Positions 1 through 7,830 of a stretch of 64,000 bases of DNA are shown piece by piece. The stretch spans positions 1 through 64,000 of the IMG/VR virus record IMGVR_UViG_3300025030_000067. One strand, 5' to 3'. The notes below the pieces were generated by a model. The model was not told the DNA's origin. It was given only the letters and a program-made list of their open reading frames with translations, and did not search any database. The DNA is from a virus. Positions within the stretch are counted from its first letter, which is position 1; each line of letters begins with the position of its first letter. The position numbers were made by a program, and so were the translations under genes.

Positions 1-204
1 CTACGATTTACCGGAACGCAGCGCACAGGCTGCATGTTCTGCGGTTTCGGGGCACATCTCGAAACCAGTCCAAACAGGTTTGAAGTGATGGAGAAAACGC
101 ATCCCCAGCAGTACCGATATTGCATGGAATCGTTGGGGCTCCGGGAGGTATTGCAGTATTGCGGCATACCTTGGCGGCGTGAGCAGGGGGAGCTGTTTTC
201 GTGA
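1..204 (+). CDS. PAPS reductase-family protein, C-terminal end (partial)
   Basis: The reading frame is open from the left edge and stops at 202-204. The 67 visible residues carry RTGCMFCGFGAHLE, a Cys-x-x-Cys segment followed by KTHPQQYRYCMESLGL and a final GIPW. This is the typical C-terminal end of phage proteins of the phosphoadenosine-phosphosulfate reductase / DndC-like ATP-pyrophosphatase superfamily. The nucleotide-binding PP-loop (SGGxDS) would lie outside the window, so the reaction cannot be stated; phage members are suspected of nucleic acid or nucleotide sulfur chemistry. It is the first of a plus-strand run with an ASCH protein and an SbcC-like ATPase. Confidence 0.8.
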   Translation, partial: LRFTGTQRTGCMFCGFGAHLETSPNRFEVMEKTHPQQYRYCMESLGLREVLQYCGIPWRREQGELFS

Positions 205-299
205 TATATTTGGTTATTTCCTACGTGGTAATTGCACTTATTGGTGGCGGTGATGTTGCAGCTTGTTTGCTTCTTATTCTGATGCTTCGGGCTTTGTGA
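201..299 (+). CDS. small hydrophobic membrane protein
   Basis: A 32-codon frame starts at GTG overlapping the preceding stop (GTGA), with GGGGAG a few bases upstream as a possible ribosome binding site. Nearly the whole product is hydrophobic (MIYLVISYVVIAL, then ACLLLILML), predicting one or two short membrane passes. No family is recognised. The overlap suggests translational coupling to the PAPS-reductase-like gene. Short length makes this a modest call. Confidence 0.45.
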   Translation: MIYLVISYVVIALIGGGDVAACLLLILMLRAL

Positions 300-353
300 T
301 CATTTTGCGGCATAGGCTTCTGTTGAATAAAGGCAGAAGTAATAGGAGGTCCG

Positions 354-704
354 ATGAACCCATCAGAATTTAGAAAAGAATTGGTAAAAATCATGCCTGG
401 TTACGATTGGACGGTCCACAAGTCCAGTAACCCCGAAATGCATTTGTCGGCCACAGGGATACAATCGAGCGGCTTTAATCGGCTGTCAACGCTGAGTGTG
501 GTACGGAGAGACATATTGTCCTCTGGTGGAGTGCAGTATGAGGTCAAAAGCGCTGGTTTCGGTACAAAATCTCCGTGGTTGGCAGAGCGGGGAGGACGGA
601 CGCTTGCACAGGCACTACGCGCCCTTCAGGCCCATTACGAAAATATGGCTCAAACATATAGAGGCCACGCTAATGACCTGCAAAATGCACGCAAAAAAGC
701 ATAA
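354..704 (+). CDS. hypothetical protein
   Basis: A 116-residue frame preceded by AGGAGGTCCG directly before ATG, a strong ribosome binding site. The product is soluble-looking and basic near its end, with no membrane segment, signal peptide or motif that I recognise. It sits between the PAPS-reductase end and the ASCH gene on the same strand, so it is probably co-transcribed with them. Function unknown. Confidence 0.65.
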   Translation: MNPSEFRKELVKIMPGYDWTVHKSSNPEMHLSATGIQSSGFNRLSTLSVVRRDILSSGGVQYEVKSAGFGTKSPWLAERGGRTLAQALRALQAHYENMAQTYRGHANDLQNARKKA

Positions 705-730
705 CCACTGAAAAGAACTGGAGGACGAAG

Positions 731-1087
731 ATGTTAGCTTTATCGATACAGCAGCCATGGGCGTGGTTAATTGTGAACGGTCACAAGGATATTGAAAACC
801 GCACTTGGCCTACGCGAATAAGGGGGCTGATTCACGTCCATGCTGGGCAGAAGTTTGACAAGGAAAGCCATGAATGGATACGGCGCGAGTTCCCTGGGAT
901 CGCCATGCCTGCCCCTTCCGAGTTTGATCGGGGCGGGATCGTTGGGCAGGCAAGGATTACCGGATGCGTCGAGGTATCGGATTCGCCGTGGTTTTTCGGG
1001 CCATTCGGGTTTGGGCTGGCAGATGGCCGGCCAAGTATATTCTTACCATGCCGAGGGAAGCTTGGCTTCTTTAAGGTAGAGGGCTAA
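731..1087 (+). CDS. ASCH domain protein
   Basis: 118 residues, essentially one domain. The start (MLALSIQQPWAWLIVNGHKDIENR) matches the ASCH/PUA-like signature: a strand, a QPW turn, then the IENR-type motif with Lys and Glu. GLIHVHAGQK is the following strand with a conserved HA-x-x. ASCH proteins have a beta-barrel related to PUA domains and are linked to RNA or modified-nucleoside binding; some bacterial members hydrolyse modified cytidines. Phages commonly carry them near DNA-metabolism genes, as here upstream of an SbcC-like ATPase. GGAGGACGAAG precedes the ATG. The family is clear; the ligand is unknown. Confidence 0.85.
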   Translation: MLALSIQQPWAWLIVNGHKDIENRTWPTRIRGLIHVHAGQKFDKESHEWIRREFPGIAMPAPSEFDRGGIVGQARITGCVEVSDSPWFFGPFGFGLADGRPSIFLPCRGKLGFFKVEG

Positions 1088-1110
1088 ACAATTAACTCAC
1101 AGGAGGTTTT

Positions 1111-3561
1111 ATGATTCTCAGATCAATTCGACTGAGGGGTTTTAGGGGATTCAGTGCTGGCATCGGTGTTGATGAAGTGTTTCTCGATCTGTCGGTTCTG
1201 CCTGACGGATTGGTTGCTGTCTGCGGTCCTAACGGTGCAGGGAAAACAACGCTGCTCGACAATCTGCATCCGTACCGAATCCAGCCGTACAAGATTCGCA
1301 AAGCCAAGGACTGGTCGCCTGGTGCGTTCTCATATTATGACCAGTGCTCCGGATCCGATGCGTGCAAAGAGCTGGTGTTCGAGATGGGCGGTGTCGCGTA
1401 CCGTGCTCTGATCCTGATCGATGCCGAGCGGCGCAAGCAGGAAGCGTATCTTTATCAGGCGTCTTCTGTCTGCGCCACAGTTCCGGTCTGGACTCCGCTG
1501 AATGATGGCAAGGTAAAGACCTACGACGAGGCCGTGGAGAAGGTCTGCGGTTCTCCGTCACTGTTCTTTACGTCCGTGTTTCGCTGCCAGGGCGCCAAGA
1601 ATCTTTCGGATTATACTCGTGGCGACATCATGCAGATTATCTCCGAGCTTTTGAATATTGATCATATTCGCGAGCAGTCAGAGAAATGCCGCACCGTTGT
1701 CTCTGGCTTGTCCGCTGGGCTGCTTCTGGCTCGTGACCGCATGGTTGGCCTGGCTGCCGAGTCAGAGGCCGCTGCGGGGCTTGAATTGGAGATATCGCGT
1801 GTCTCCATAAACAAGACCACCGACCAACTCGGGTTAGATAGCGGTCAAAGCGTTCTTGATGGAGTGCGAACGGAAATCATAAAAGTCCGGGAGCAGCAGG
1901 CCGCGCAGGAGTCGGAGGGCGTTCGCCTAACGATGCTTAAAACGCAGCTTTCTGAGGAGGAGCAGCGCCTCACCGAGGGGGGCGCCGCCGCTGTCAAGGC
2001 GATTGCCGACATCGATAAACGTATTGCTGATGTCGTGCTATCCCGTGATCGGGCCAAGGCTGGGCTGCAAGGCCAGATCACTAACGCTCTTACGTCCCGC
2101 GACAATGCAAAAACTGGTCTTCAGGAGCGCATTGCTCGAGCAGAAAAGATTATTTCGGGTGGCGCCGGTATTCGTGGTGCAGTGGCGAAAGAGTCTGGGC
2201 TTTTGGAAGATATCAACCGGGAGAAGTCAAGCCTTGCTCGGCTCACCAAGGAGCGGGATGAACGACGTGGCCACCTGTCTAAATGGGGAGCGGAATTGTC
2301 TGGCTTGAACGCTGAAATAAAGGCGCTTGAGCAGGCAGCGGCGAAGCTGGATGGCCTGGATTGTCATGGTGACGCCTCGGGCTGGCTAAATCCGAGCTGC
2401 CGGTTCATAGCAGATGCTGTTGCTGGGCGTGACTCGTTACCGGAATCAATTGCTCACCGGGATGCGCTGCAGGCGGATTTCTTGAAAATGCAGGGCTTAT
2501 TGTCGGAATCGGATAGTGCTGTTGGGGATTGCAACCGTGCCTTAGTCTCCGCAGAGGATGCGCTGAAAGAGTGCCAGAAGTTCACTCGTTTGCTCCCGGA
2601 GTTGGACCAGGCCGAGGCTAATCTTGTTGTTTGGAATAATGATCTGACCGACCTGGACAAACAGGCTGATGCCAGCATTGCTGCATGGCGCGATGATATG
2701 GCTGGTCTGGATAAGCGTGCCGAGGACGATCTGAAGGCTTTGGGCGGAGACAAGTGGCTGGCCGAGTCTGAGTGGGATTTGGCCCGTATCAGGATAAGCG
2801 ACCGCATCACGGAATTGCGCCGGGATATCGAAGCGTTTCCGGTCTTCGGAGATTTGGCCGGCCAGTTGCGGGAACTGATCATTCGTGAGGGTATCTCTCT
2901 GGCTGCAGTTACCAGTTTCGAGAAGCGGATTCATGATGCTGATATCGAAATTGCTGCGCTACGCACAAAGATGGAGGCAGCGCAGGCCAAATGCGGTGAG
3001 CTGGCTCTGCTAAAAGATAAAGAGGGTAAGCTCGCTGCTGAAATCGCGAAGTTCACTCTGCTAATGAAGGCATGCTCCAATGACGGCATTGTGGCGCTTG
3101 AACTCGATGATGCGGCTCCTTCTATTGCCTCCATCGTTAACGACCTGCTACGGGCGTGTTATGGCTCACGCTTTACGGTTCGCCTGGACACTCAGGCTGC
3201 AAAAGTAAATGGCGACATGAAGGAGACTTTCGACATCATAATTTTTGATGCGGATGCCGGAGACGAGAAGTCGATCACGGAGTGTTCCGGAGGGCAGGTC
3301 ACCGTTCTCGAGGACGCGATCACCCGGGGGATTTGTCTTTACAACATCCATCGTTCTGATCGTGTGTATGGGACGCTCTACAGTGATGAAAAAGACGGGG
3401 CTCTTGATGAAGCTCGCAAGCTTGAATTCATGCGAGTGAAGCGGGAGGCATTGCGGGTAGGCACTCACCGTCATGAGTTTTTTATTACCCAGACGCAGGA
3501 TCTCGTCGATATGGCTGATGCCCGTATTGTGCTGGCTCCGGGCGGTATCGTGATTCAGTAA
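1111..3561 (+). CDS. SbcC/Rad50-like ATPase (recombination nuclease subunit)
   Basis: 816 residues with the SMC/Rad50 layout. A Walker A GPNGAGKTT lies at residues 39-47, followed by a long Glu/Lys/Arg-rich coiled coil (about 200-700). The C-terminal half of the ATPase has the signature loop ECSGGQ near residue 725 and a final segment with HEFFITQTQ before ARIVLAPGG. At the presumed hinge (about 410-435) there is Cys-x10-Cys rather than a classic C-x-x-C zinc hook. Phage homologues (T4 gp46 type) work with a Mre11-like nuclease on DNA ends for recombination and repair. The nuclease partner would be outside the window. AGGAGG precedes the ATG, and a terminator follows. Confidence 0.85.
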   Translation: MILRSIRLRGFRGFSAGIGVDEVFLDLSVLPDGLVAVCGPNGAGKTTLLDNLHPYRIQPYKIRKAKDWSPGAFSYYDQCSGSDACKELVFEMGGVAYRALILIDAERRKQEAYLYQASSVCATVPVWTPLNDGKVKTYDEAVEKVCGSPSLFFTSVFRCQGAKNLSDYTRGDIMQIISELLNIDHIREQSEKCRTVVSGLSAGLLLARDRMVGLAAESEAAAGLELEISRVSINKTTDQLGLDSGQSVLDGVRTEIIKVREQQAAQESEGVRLTMLKTQLSEEEQRLTEGGAAAVKAIADIDKRIADVVLSRDRAKAGLQGQITNALTSRDNAKTGLQERIARAEKIISGGAGIRGAVAKESGLLEDINREKSSLARLTKERDERRGHLSKWGAELSGLNAEIKALEQAAAKLDGLDCHGDASGWLNPSCRFIADAVAGRDSLPESIAHRDALQADFLKMQGLLSESDSAVGDCNRALVSAEDALKECQKFTRLLPELDQAEANLVVWNNDLTDLDKQADASIAAWRDDMAGLDKRAEDDLKALGGDKWLAESEWDLARIRISDRITELRRDIEAFPVFGDLAGQLRELIIREGISLAAVTSFEKRIHDADIEIAALRTKMEAAQAKCGELALLKDKEGKLAAEIAKFTLLMKACSNDGIVALELDDAAPSIASIVNDLLRACYGSRFTVRLDTQAAKVNGDMKETFDIIIFDADAGDEKSITECSGGQVTVLEDAITRGICLYNIHRSDRVYGTLYSDEKDGALDEARKLEFMRVKREALRVGTHRHEFFITQTQDLVDMADARIVLAPGGIVIQ

Positions 3562-3575
3562 AAAGCTATCTTGGA

Positions 3576-3597
3576 TTTGTGGCAAATCTGCCACAAA
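3576..3597. other. inverted repeat after the SbcC-like gene
   Basis: TTTGTGGC and GCCACAAA form a perfect 8-bp stem with a 6-nt loop, just after the stop codon and before the stronger terminator. It may be a first weak terminator (ATTTT follows) or a protein-binding site. No further evidence. Confidence 0.4.
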
Positions 3598-3622
3598 ATT
3601 TTAGTTGACTTGCGCAGGTTGG

Positions 3623-3651
3623 AGGCCAGGGCATACACCCTGGCCTTTTTC
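3623..3651 (+). terminator. Rho-independent terminator
   Basis: AGGCCAGGG pairs with CCCTGGCCT (9 bp, loop CATACA) and is followed by TTTTTC. It ends the plus-strand run just before the convergent lysis genes. Confidence 0.85.
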
Positions 3652-3672
3652 TATGGAGTATTGCTGGATGGG

Positions 3673-4095
3673 TTATTTTGCTGCGAACGCTGCGGCTATG
3701 CCGGTCACCAGTGCCGCCACAAATCCTGCCGCGAACCAGCGAAGCCGGGACGGTGCATTGCTTGTCGCTTCGACTCGTGCTTTATCTGTGGTGACGTAGA
3801 GAGTTTGAAACCGGTCTGATTCGGTTCGGTACGCTTCTTTATCCGCCTGCAGCCCTGTCGCCTTCTTATCCAGTAGTGTGACCTGATTTTCGAGCAACGA
3901 TCGGTCTTTGTCGCATAGAGTCAATCGCTTGATCTTATCTGCGGACTCCTTTTTTGCGAAGGCCAGGTCCACATATAATCGGTTGGCTGTGGTGTAGTTG
4001 AAGAATATCTCAGCGCACTGAGCAGGAATAGCCTGCAAGTACAAACAGGCGAGCAAGAGCGTGGATATCACCCTGAGTCTTGTTTTGGACTTCAT
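3673..4095 (-). CDS. unimolecular-spanin-like lipoprotein
   Basis: 140 residues. The N-terminus is basic, then hydrophobic, ending in LLAC (Cys near residue 17), compatible with a lipoprotein signal. The middle is a charged coiled-coil-like region, and the C-terminus is a clear membrane segment (WFAAGFVAALVTGIAAAF). An outer-membrane lipid anchor at one end and an inner-membrane segment at the other is the design of u-spanins, which fuse the two membranes in the last step of Gram-negative lysis. It lies at the end of the lysis cluster and overlaps the next gene by about 85 bp in another frame. A plain signal peptide cutting after QCA is the alternative. Inference from topology only. Confidence 0.55.
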   Translation of the reverse strand: MKSKTRLRVISTLLLACLYLQAIPAQCAEIFFNYTTANRLYVDLAFAKKESADKIKRLTLCDKDRSLLENQVTLLDKKATGLQADKEAYRTESDRFQTLYVTTDKARVEATSNAPSRLRWFAAGFVAALVTGIAAAFAAK

Positions 4096-4375
4096 CTGCT
4101 ACTTCCTTTCTGCCGGGAGCCGGTTTCCGTTCCTCGGTTTTGATTTTTGCTCTATGGGTCTTGATGTCGGAGATGCCCCTGTCTATGTCTGGGTACAGAT
4201 TTGTTTCGCGCTCCTTGACTGCACCCCGGCCTGCCTGGGCTGAACTGATCTGCTGTTGTCGAACACCTCCGGCGTCGATTGTCCGTAGCTTTCCTTTGTT
4301 GCGATCGCATTGGTAGGTGGCGAGGCAGAGCGCCAATATCAGTGCTGCAATTATGATTTCTCTTATATATGTCAT
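4010..4375 (-). CDS. membrane-anchored lysis-region protein
   Basis: 121 residues from the ATG preceded by CAGGAGTAACAAA. One N-terminal membrane segment (IIIAALILALCLATY) is followed by a charged soluble tail. This resembles the inner-membrane member of a spanin pair or an Rz-like protein, and its 3' end is embedded in the next gene as Rz/Rz1 pairs often are. The tail is short and lacks a strong heptad pattern. It overlaps the upstream zinc-ribbon gene by ATGA. Confidence 0.55.
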   Translation of the reverse strand: MTYIREIIIAALILALCLATYQCDRNKGKLRTIDAGGVRQQQISSAQAGRGAVKERETNLYPDIDRGISDIKTHRAKIKTEERKPAPGRKEVADEVQNKTQGDIHALARLFVLAGYSCSVR

Positions 4376-4497
4376 TTTGTTACTCCTGGGATCAGGCCAT
4401 ATCCGCATTTACTGCACCACGTTTTGTGTCCGTTGGACGCCATCGGCCCTTTGCATTCCGGACAATTGTCTCCTGTCGGTAATACTATCAGTGGCAT
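4372..4497 (-). CDS. 41-residue zinc-ribbon protein
   Basis: A short frame starting MPLIVLPTGDNCPECKGPM and ending WCSKCGYGLIPGVTK. Two C-x-x-C knuckles 18 residues apart predict one zinc ribbon. Its stop overlaps the next start (ATGA). No specific role is known; it is one of several very small metal-binding proteins in this genome. Confidence 0.6.
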   Translation of the reverse strand: MPLIVLPTGDNCPECKGPMASNGHKTWCSKCGYGLIPGVTK

Positions 4498-4500
4498 TTT

Positions 4501-5121
4501 CTACCTCACTCTGATGAATCCTACGACTTCAAATGCCGAACCAATGTCGAGCCTTCGATTTCGATCAAATACGCCGCCACCCTCGCGCTGGTTGCCAGTG
4601 CTGCCTGGTTGAGTGTTTCCTTCTCTGCTGCGGAAAGTAGTGCGTCCGGTCTGAGCAAGAGCAATACCGGCATGTCCATTGAAGTTCGATGTTGTTCCAC
4701 GGCCATGCCTCCAAATTATTCCATCTGCTGGTCGGATCTTCTCGATACCCATCGAGACGGCTTCCGCGTCAAAAATCTTGTACGTCAGCTCTCTTGCTCT
4801 GCATGTTTGCCACAACAGCGAACATCTGCCGATCCTTGGCAGGTTGTGCCCCTGCTCGTGGTAGTTGTACACGTAGAATGCTGCGCAGTATGGTTGCCCC
4901 ATTGGTAGCCCGAGGTATTTGAGCCAGGTATCTATCTCTGGTGACCGGTTATCGTTGTGGCGCTCTCTGACGTGCAGATATTTTGCGCTATTCTCTACCA
5001 CCCGCTCCTGGAGGGTTGCCCCATGTGCTTGCGTGCAGAAAATAACCGTCAACACGATCAGGAACAAAAATGCCAGGTCGCCGTGTGGGGCGTTTCGGAA
5101 TTTATTATCGTAGCAACTCAT
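4501..5121 (-). CDS. secreted CHAP/NlpC-type endolysin
   Basis: 206 residues. A hydrophobic segment (about 15-33, ending QAHGA) is a signal or signal-arrest sequence. The rest fits a CHAP-like amidase or peptidase: Cys79 in GQPYCAAF at the start of a helix, His150 in GHAGIAL on a strand, and an acidic/polar residue in EGNT (167-170). CHAP enzymes cut peptidoglycan peptide bonds. The signal sequence suggests sec export, so lysis timing would not rely only on a large-hole holin. Flanked by small membrane proteins and spanin-like genes. Confidence 0.8.
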   Translation of the reverse strand: MSCYDNKFRNAPHGDLAFLFLIVLTVIFCTQAHGATLQERVVENSAKYLHVRERHNDNRSPEIDTWLKYLGLPMGQPYCAAFYVYNYHEQGHNLPRIGRCSLLWQTCRARELTYKIFDAEAVSMGIEKIRPADGIIWRHGRGTTSNFNGHAGIALAQTGRTTFRSREGNTQPGSTGNQREGGGVFDRNRRLDIGSAFEVVGFIRVR

Positions 5122-5264
5122 AGCGCCAGTCCCGGTATTGCACCCAAAAAGAGTTTGACGACTTCACCCGAATACACTCTGGCCTCTGGGACAAATGCGC
5201 CGATCAAGGCGATTACCACCACTGCTACAGCAAAGATGATTGAGATAATTCGTTTGGTGTCCAT
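5118..5264 (-). CDS. small two-helix membrane protein
   Basis: 48 residues, starting MDTKRIISIIFAVAVVVIAL, with a second hydrophobic stretch near the end (VVKLFLGAIPGLAL). Its stop overlaps the endolysin start (ATGA). Size, topology and position make it a candidate holin or holin partner, but no family match is apparent. Confidence 0.55.
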   Translation of the reverse strand: MDTKRIISIIFAVAVVVIALIGAFVPEARVYSGEVVKLFLGAIPGLAL

Positions 5265-5265
5265 G

Positions 5266-5568
5266 TTATTTTCCTACGACCGCAGCGACAGACAGCAAAA
5301 GTGCCGCCACCAGTATTGCTGCCGCGATGTTGTTCTCTCCGAATATCTCCTGGTAAACGTCAAACTTCGTACCGCGCAGAAAGAAAAGGAGGCCTACCGC
5401 CACAGTCAGCAGCACTGCCACGTAGATCATCTTGAGGACCACGATCTCGACGATGGCCGCTCCGTTCCCTGGTGCAAGAAAATATACCGCTGCTACGGTT
5501 GCGAACAGCCACACCAGCGCAAAGAGTTTTTCGTCTACTGCTGCCCAGATCTTCTTGATTGTTTCCAT
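5266..5568 (-). CDS. holin candidate, three membrane segments
   Basis: 100 residues with three hydrophobic stretches (about 15-32, 36-65 and 82-98) separated by short charged loops, and a charged N-terminus. This resembles class I holins, which form membrane holes that release or trigger the endolysin. It lies two genes upstream of the endolysin. GGAGGATGAACC precedes the ATG. Functional assignment is by size, topology and neighbourhood only. Confidence 0.55.
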   Translation of the reverse strand: METIKKIWAAVDEKLFALVWLFATVAAVYFLAPGNGAAIVEIVVLKMIYVAVLLTVAVGLLFFLRGTKFDVYQEIFGENNIAAAILVAALLLSVAAVVGK

Positions 5569-5588
5569 GGTTCATCCTCCAGTTGGTT

Positions 5589-5936
5589 TTAGGTTGGTGT
5601 GTTTTTACCGCCGTGTTGTTTGGCGCAACCGACTTCGAATTCATGAAAATCGGATTTCAGGTGATTTAGCTCTTTCCATATCTCTTCGAATTCATCACCC
5701 GAGTTATCCTCTTTTTCGGATAGCTTCTTTACGATCTCTTCCAGCCGGACGATCATTTTTCCGATATTCTCGAATGTAGTTCTGCCGTTTTCGAGTTGGG
5801 TGTCGTGTGCCTTGATATCGGAATTCAACCTGTTGTACAGCATGGTTACCAGTCCACATATCACTGTGAAGCAAGCAATCAGGGCTGCCCATGTTTCGGC
5901 TGGGAATGATTGCGCCAGTGTTTTAGGGTCTGACAT
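5589..5936 (-). CDS. membrane-anchored coiled-coil protein (XhlA-like layout)
   Basis: From the ATG at 5936 the product has 115 residues: a membrane segment at about 20-38 (WAALIACFTVICGLVTMLY), then a long Glu/Lys-rich coiled coil. A GAGGTG sequence precedes this start. The layout resembles haemolysin XhlA-type proteins that accompany phage lysis genes. It overlaps the 3' end of the next small gene. Function inferred from layout only. Confidence 0.5.
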   Translation of the reverse strand: MSDPKTLAQSFPAETWAALIACFTVICGLVTMLYNRLNSDIKAHDTQLENGRTTFENIGKMIVRLEEIVKKLSEKEDNSGDEFEEIWKELNHLKSDFHEFEVGCAKQHGGKNTPT

Positions 5937-6078
5937 TGCGCACCTCGGCAATGCGTTGGCGGCGGTCTTTGCGGCGTCGGCAATCTCTAAGTATTTTGTA
6001 GACGTCAATGCCGCACATGATAAGCGTCAGGAGACAAAGAGCTATAAGTGCTATTAAAACCAAGTAGTGGATATCCAT
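5923..6078 (-). CDS. small membrane protein
   Basis: 51 residues from an ATG preceded by GGAGCG. An N-terminal hydrophobic helix (LVLIALIALCLLTLIMCG) is followed by a strongly basic tail (CRRRKDRRQR). Topology is holin- or antiholin-like. It belongs to the lysis cluster. Confidence 0.55.
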   Translation of the reverse strand: MDIHYLVLIALIALCLLTLIMCGIDVYKILRDCRRRKDRRQRIAEVRNVRP

Positions 6079-6107
6079 TAGATCGCTCCGGCTTTGAGAT
6101 GTTGGTT

Positions 6108-6476
6108 TTACCAGGCGATCGCCAGAACTTCTTCCTCGGTTTCTGCTGCCGCAAGTGTCTGCTCCAGCTCCCATTTACGGGCAAATAATCCCAGACCAAA
6201 ATCGACCAATTCTCCGACAATCTCGGAAAGTTCGGCTACAGTCACGGTGTGGAACTGATTGTCGTAGTCACGGATGGTGGTGGTTGTGCTGGTAGTGCCT
6301 GTCTCAACCAGTCGGTCGCGAAGTCTGGACAGATTGTCGATGTCTTCGCGCTTGGCGTCCATTTTGAAACCACCTGCAGTCAAATATCCGTTAAGTGGTG
6401 CTTGTACGAATCCGTCCCTGATGCGTGATGCCTGCACTGCTTTCAGTCCGTCGAGAGGGTTGCTGTTTGATTCCAT
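6108..6476 (-). CDS. DUF4376-like tail-associated protein
   Basis: 122 residues. It resembles DUF4376 proteins found beside phage tail fibre genes: an R-D/G-F-x-APLNGYLTAGGFKMD start, a helical stretch with DNLSRLRDRL, then YDNQFHTVTVAELSEI and a C-terminal helix. Members are thought to be tail fibre assembly factors or small tail components. It sits between the lysis cluster and the DGR reverse transcriptase. GGAGAAAATC precedes the ATG. Confidence 0.6.
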   Translation of the reverse strand: MESNSNPLDGLKAVQASRIRDGFVQAPLNGYLTAGGFKMDAKREDIDNLSRLRDRLVETGTTSTTTTIRDYDNQFHTVTVAELSEIVGELVDFGLGLFARKWELEQTLAAAETEEEVLAIAW

Positions 6477-6488
6477 GATTTTCTCCTT

Positions 6489-7541
6489 TTAAAGTAGTGC
6501 CGGGACGCTGCCCTTTGAAAATATGAGCTGATTTAAAATTGACTCTACCGACCGCTTGCCGTCGCAATGCTTCATGTATCCCAGAAAGCTTGCGACTCTG
6601 ACCCGTATCTGCTCCAAGCTCATTAATCCTTCGCGGTAGAGTTCGACGAACTTCTTGAACCGTTTCCTGGCACCTTTCACTGTTCTGATGCGGGGCTTGG
6701 TGTAGTCCGGCCACATGCGGTATCCGCAGAAGTCGATCGGGTGGCATGTGCCGTTGCCGGATTTGAATATTGTGGTTTTGGGATTGAATGTCAGGTGCAG
6801 GCGTTCGGTGATGAAAACTTCAATGTCTGCATGCAGCTTTTTGAGGTAATCTTTGTCTGGATGAACCACAACAAAGTCGTCCATGTATCGGGCGTACATC
6901 TTTACGCCGAGATCGTCCTTGACGTAGTGGTCCAGTGCGTCCAGATAAATGTTGGCGAATAGCTGGCTGGTTAACGCTCCGATTGGTACTCCGCGCTTGT
7001 CGCCGTCGCAGTCTATTATCTGCCCTATCAGCCACAGTGTATCTTTATCGGATATCGTTCTTTTGATCAGTTCGAAGAGCACGTTTCTGTCGATGCTGGG
7101 GAAGTAGCCTTTGATATCTGCTTTCAGCACATAGTAATCGCCCCATTTTTTGTCGGCAGCGACGGCAAACGGTTCGACGCGCATCTTTGCTGCATGGGTT
7201 CCTTTGCCGGTGCGGCAGGCGAACGAATCCGGAATGAATCTCCGCTCGAAAAGCGGCTCTATGATTTGGACAAGGGCGTGGTGGACTACCCGGTCTTTAA
7301 ATGGTGGTGCGTGGATTGTTCTCTTCTTTGGTTCGTAAACGAAGAATTCACGATATCTTGATGGCTTCCATTGCTTCCACGTCAGCTGGTTTAGCGCATT
7401 AATAAGGTTCTCTTCCAGATTTTGCCCATAACGCAGGACCGAACCACGGAAGCGTTTTGCTCGTGAGGCTCCACGGAATGCTTCGTACATGTTCTCGAAG
7501 TTCACTATCTGGTCCCATATGTTGTTGTGGGTTACGGGCAT
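6489..7541 (-). CDS. DGR reverse transcriptase
   Basis: 350 residues. The RT core shows the catalytic Asp in VLKADIKGYFPSIDR (Asp142), the motif IGALTSQ at 187-193 with SQ where retroviral and group II enzymes have QG (a DGR hallmark), and YMDD at 219-222. There is no maturase or endonuclease domain; the C-terminus is the short thumb-like region usual in DGR enzymes. It copies template-repeat RNA into cDNA with errors at adenines, and the cDNA then replaces a variable repeat. The order target, avd, TR, RT is that of the Bordetella phage BPP-1 element. Confidence 0.96.
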   Translation of the reverse strand: MPVTHNNIWDQIVNFENMYEAFRGASRAKRFRGSVLRYGQNLEENLINALNQLTWKQWKPSRYREFFVYEPKKRTIHAPPFKDRVVHHALVQIIEPLFERRFIPDSFACRTGKGTHAAKMRVEPFAVAADKKWGDYYVLKADIKGYFPSIDRNVLFELIKRTISDKDTLWLIGQIIDCDGDKRGVPIGALTSQLFANIYLDALDHYVKDDLGVKMYARYMDDFVVVHPDKDYLKKLHADIEVFITERLHLTFNPKTTIFKSGNGTCHPIDFCGYRMWPDYTKPRIRTVKGARKRFKKFVELYREGLMSLEQIRVRVASFLGYMKHCDGKRSVESILNQLIFSKGSVPALL

Positions 7542-7711
7542 GCTATCCTCGGGGTTCTAAGTAGAAAAGCGGCCATGTTCTCTTGCGATACTTACCGCAA
7601 CTTTTCAGCTAAACATTGTTTGTGCCCACCACTGCGACACAGGAGTAAGGCTCCTTTTGCCTGTGCGCTGAAAGCTCTCCCATGGGAACGCTTTATCTAG
7701 CAACAGGCGAG
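7542..7711 (-). ncRNA. DGR RNA spacer between template repeat and RT
   Basis: About 170 bases with no convincing frame lie between the end of TR and the RT start. In BPP-1 the corresponding spacer is part of the DGR RNA, folds with the avd-TR segment and provides the cDNA priming site. The position and size match. The fold and priming base cannot be determined by eye. Confidence 0.6.
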
Positions 7712-7822
7712 AGCGGGACGGAAGCCGATGTTGCTGTTCACGTTGGAGCGCTGATTGTTCAAGTTCAAGGCAGCCAGGCCAGCATTCGAGGTGTTGTTCC
7801 AATTGCCACCCCGGATCGGCAG
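7712..7822 (-). repeat. DGR template repeat (TR)
   Basis: A non-coding copy of the 3' ends of the two target genes. Read on the minus strand it would encode the core RGGNWNNTSNAGLAAL and has many AAC/AAT codons at the varied positions. Compared with VR1 and VR2, all differences inside the core fall at template adenines: six in VR1 and ten in VR2. The GC-rich block GGCTTCCGTCCCGCT at the downstream end is shared with the VRs, and the sequences part right after it (CTCGCC in TR, TTTATAGG in both VRs), as expected for the IMH/IMH* boundary. Confidence 0.95.
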
Positions 7823-7830
7823 AGATAGCC

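Noticed and set aside
6489-7541. Retron or group II reverse transcriptase
   Set aside because: The SQ motif, adjacent Avd, TR and VR pairs identify a DGR enzyme; no msr/msd-like RNA is seen.
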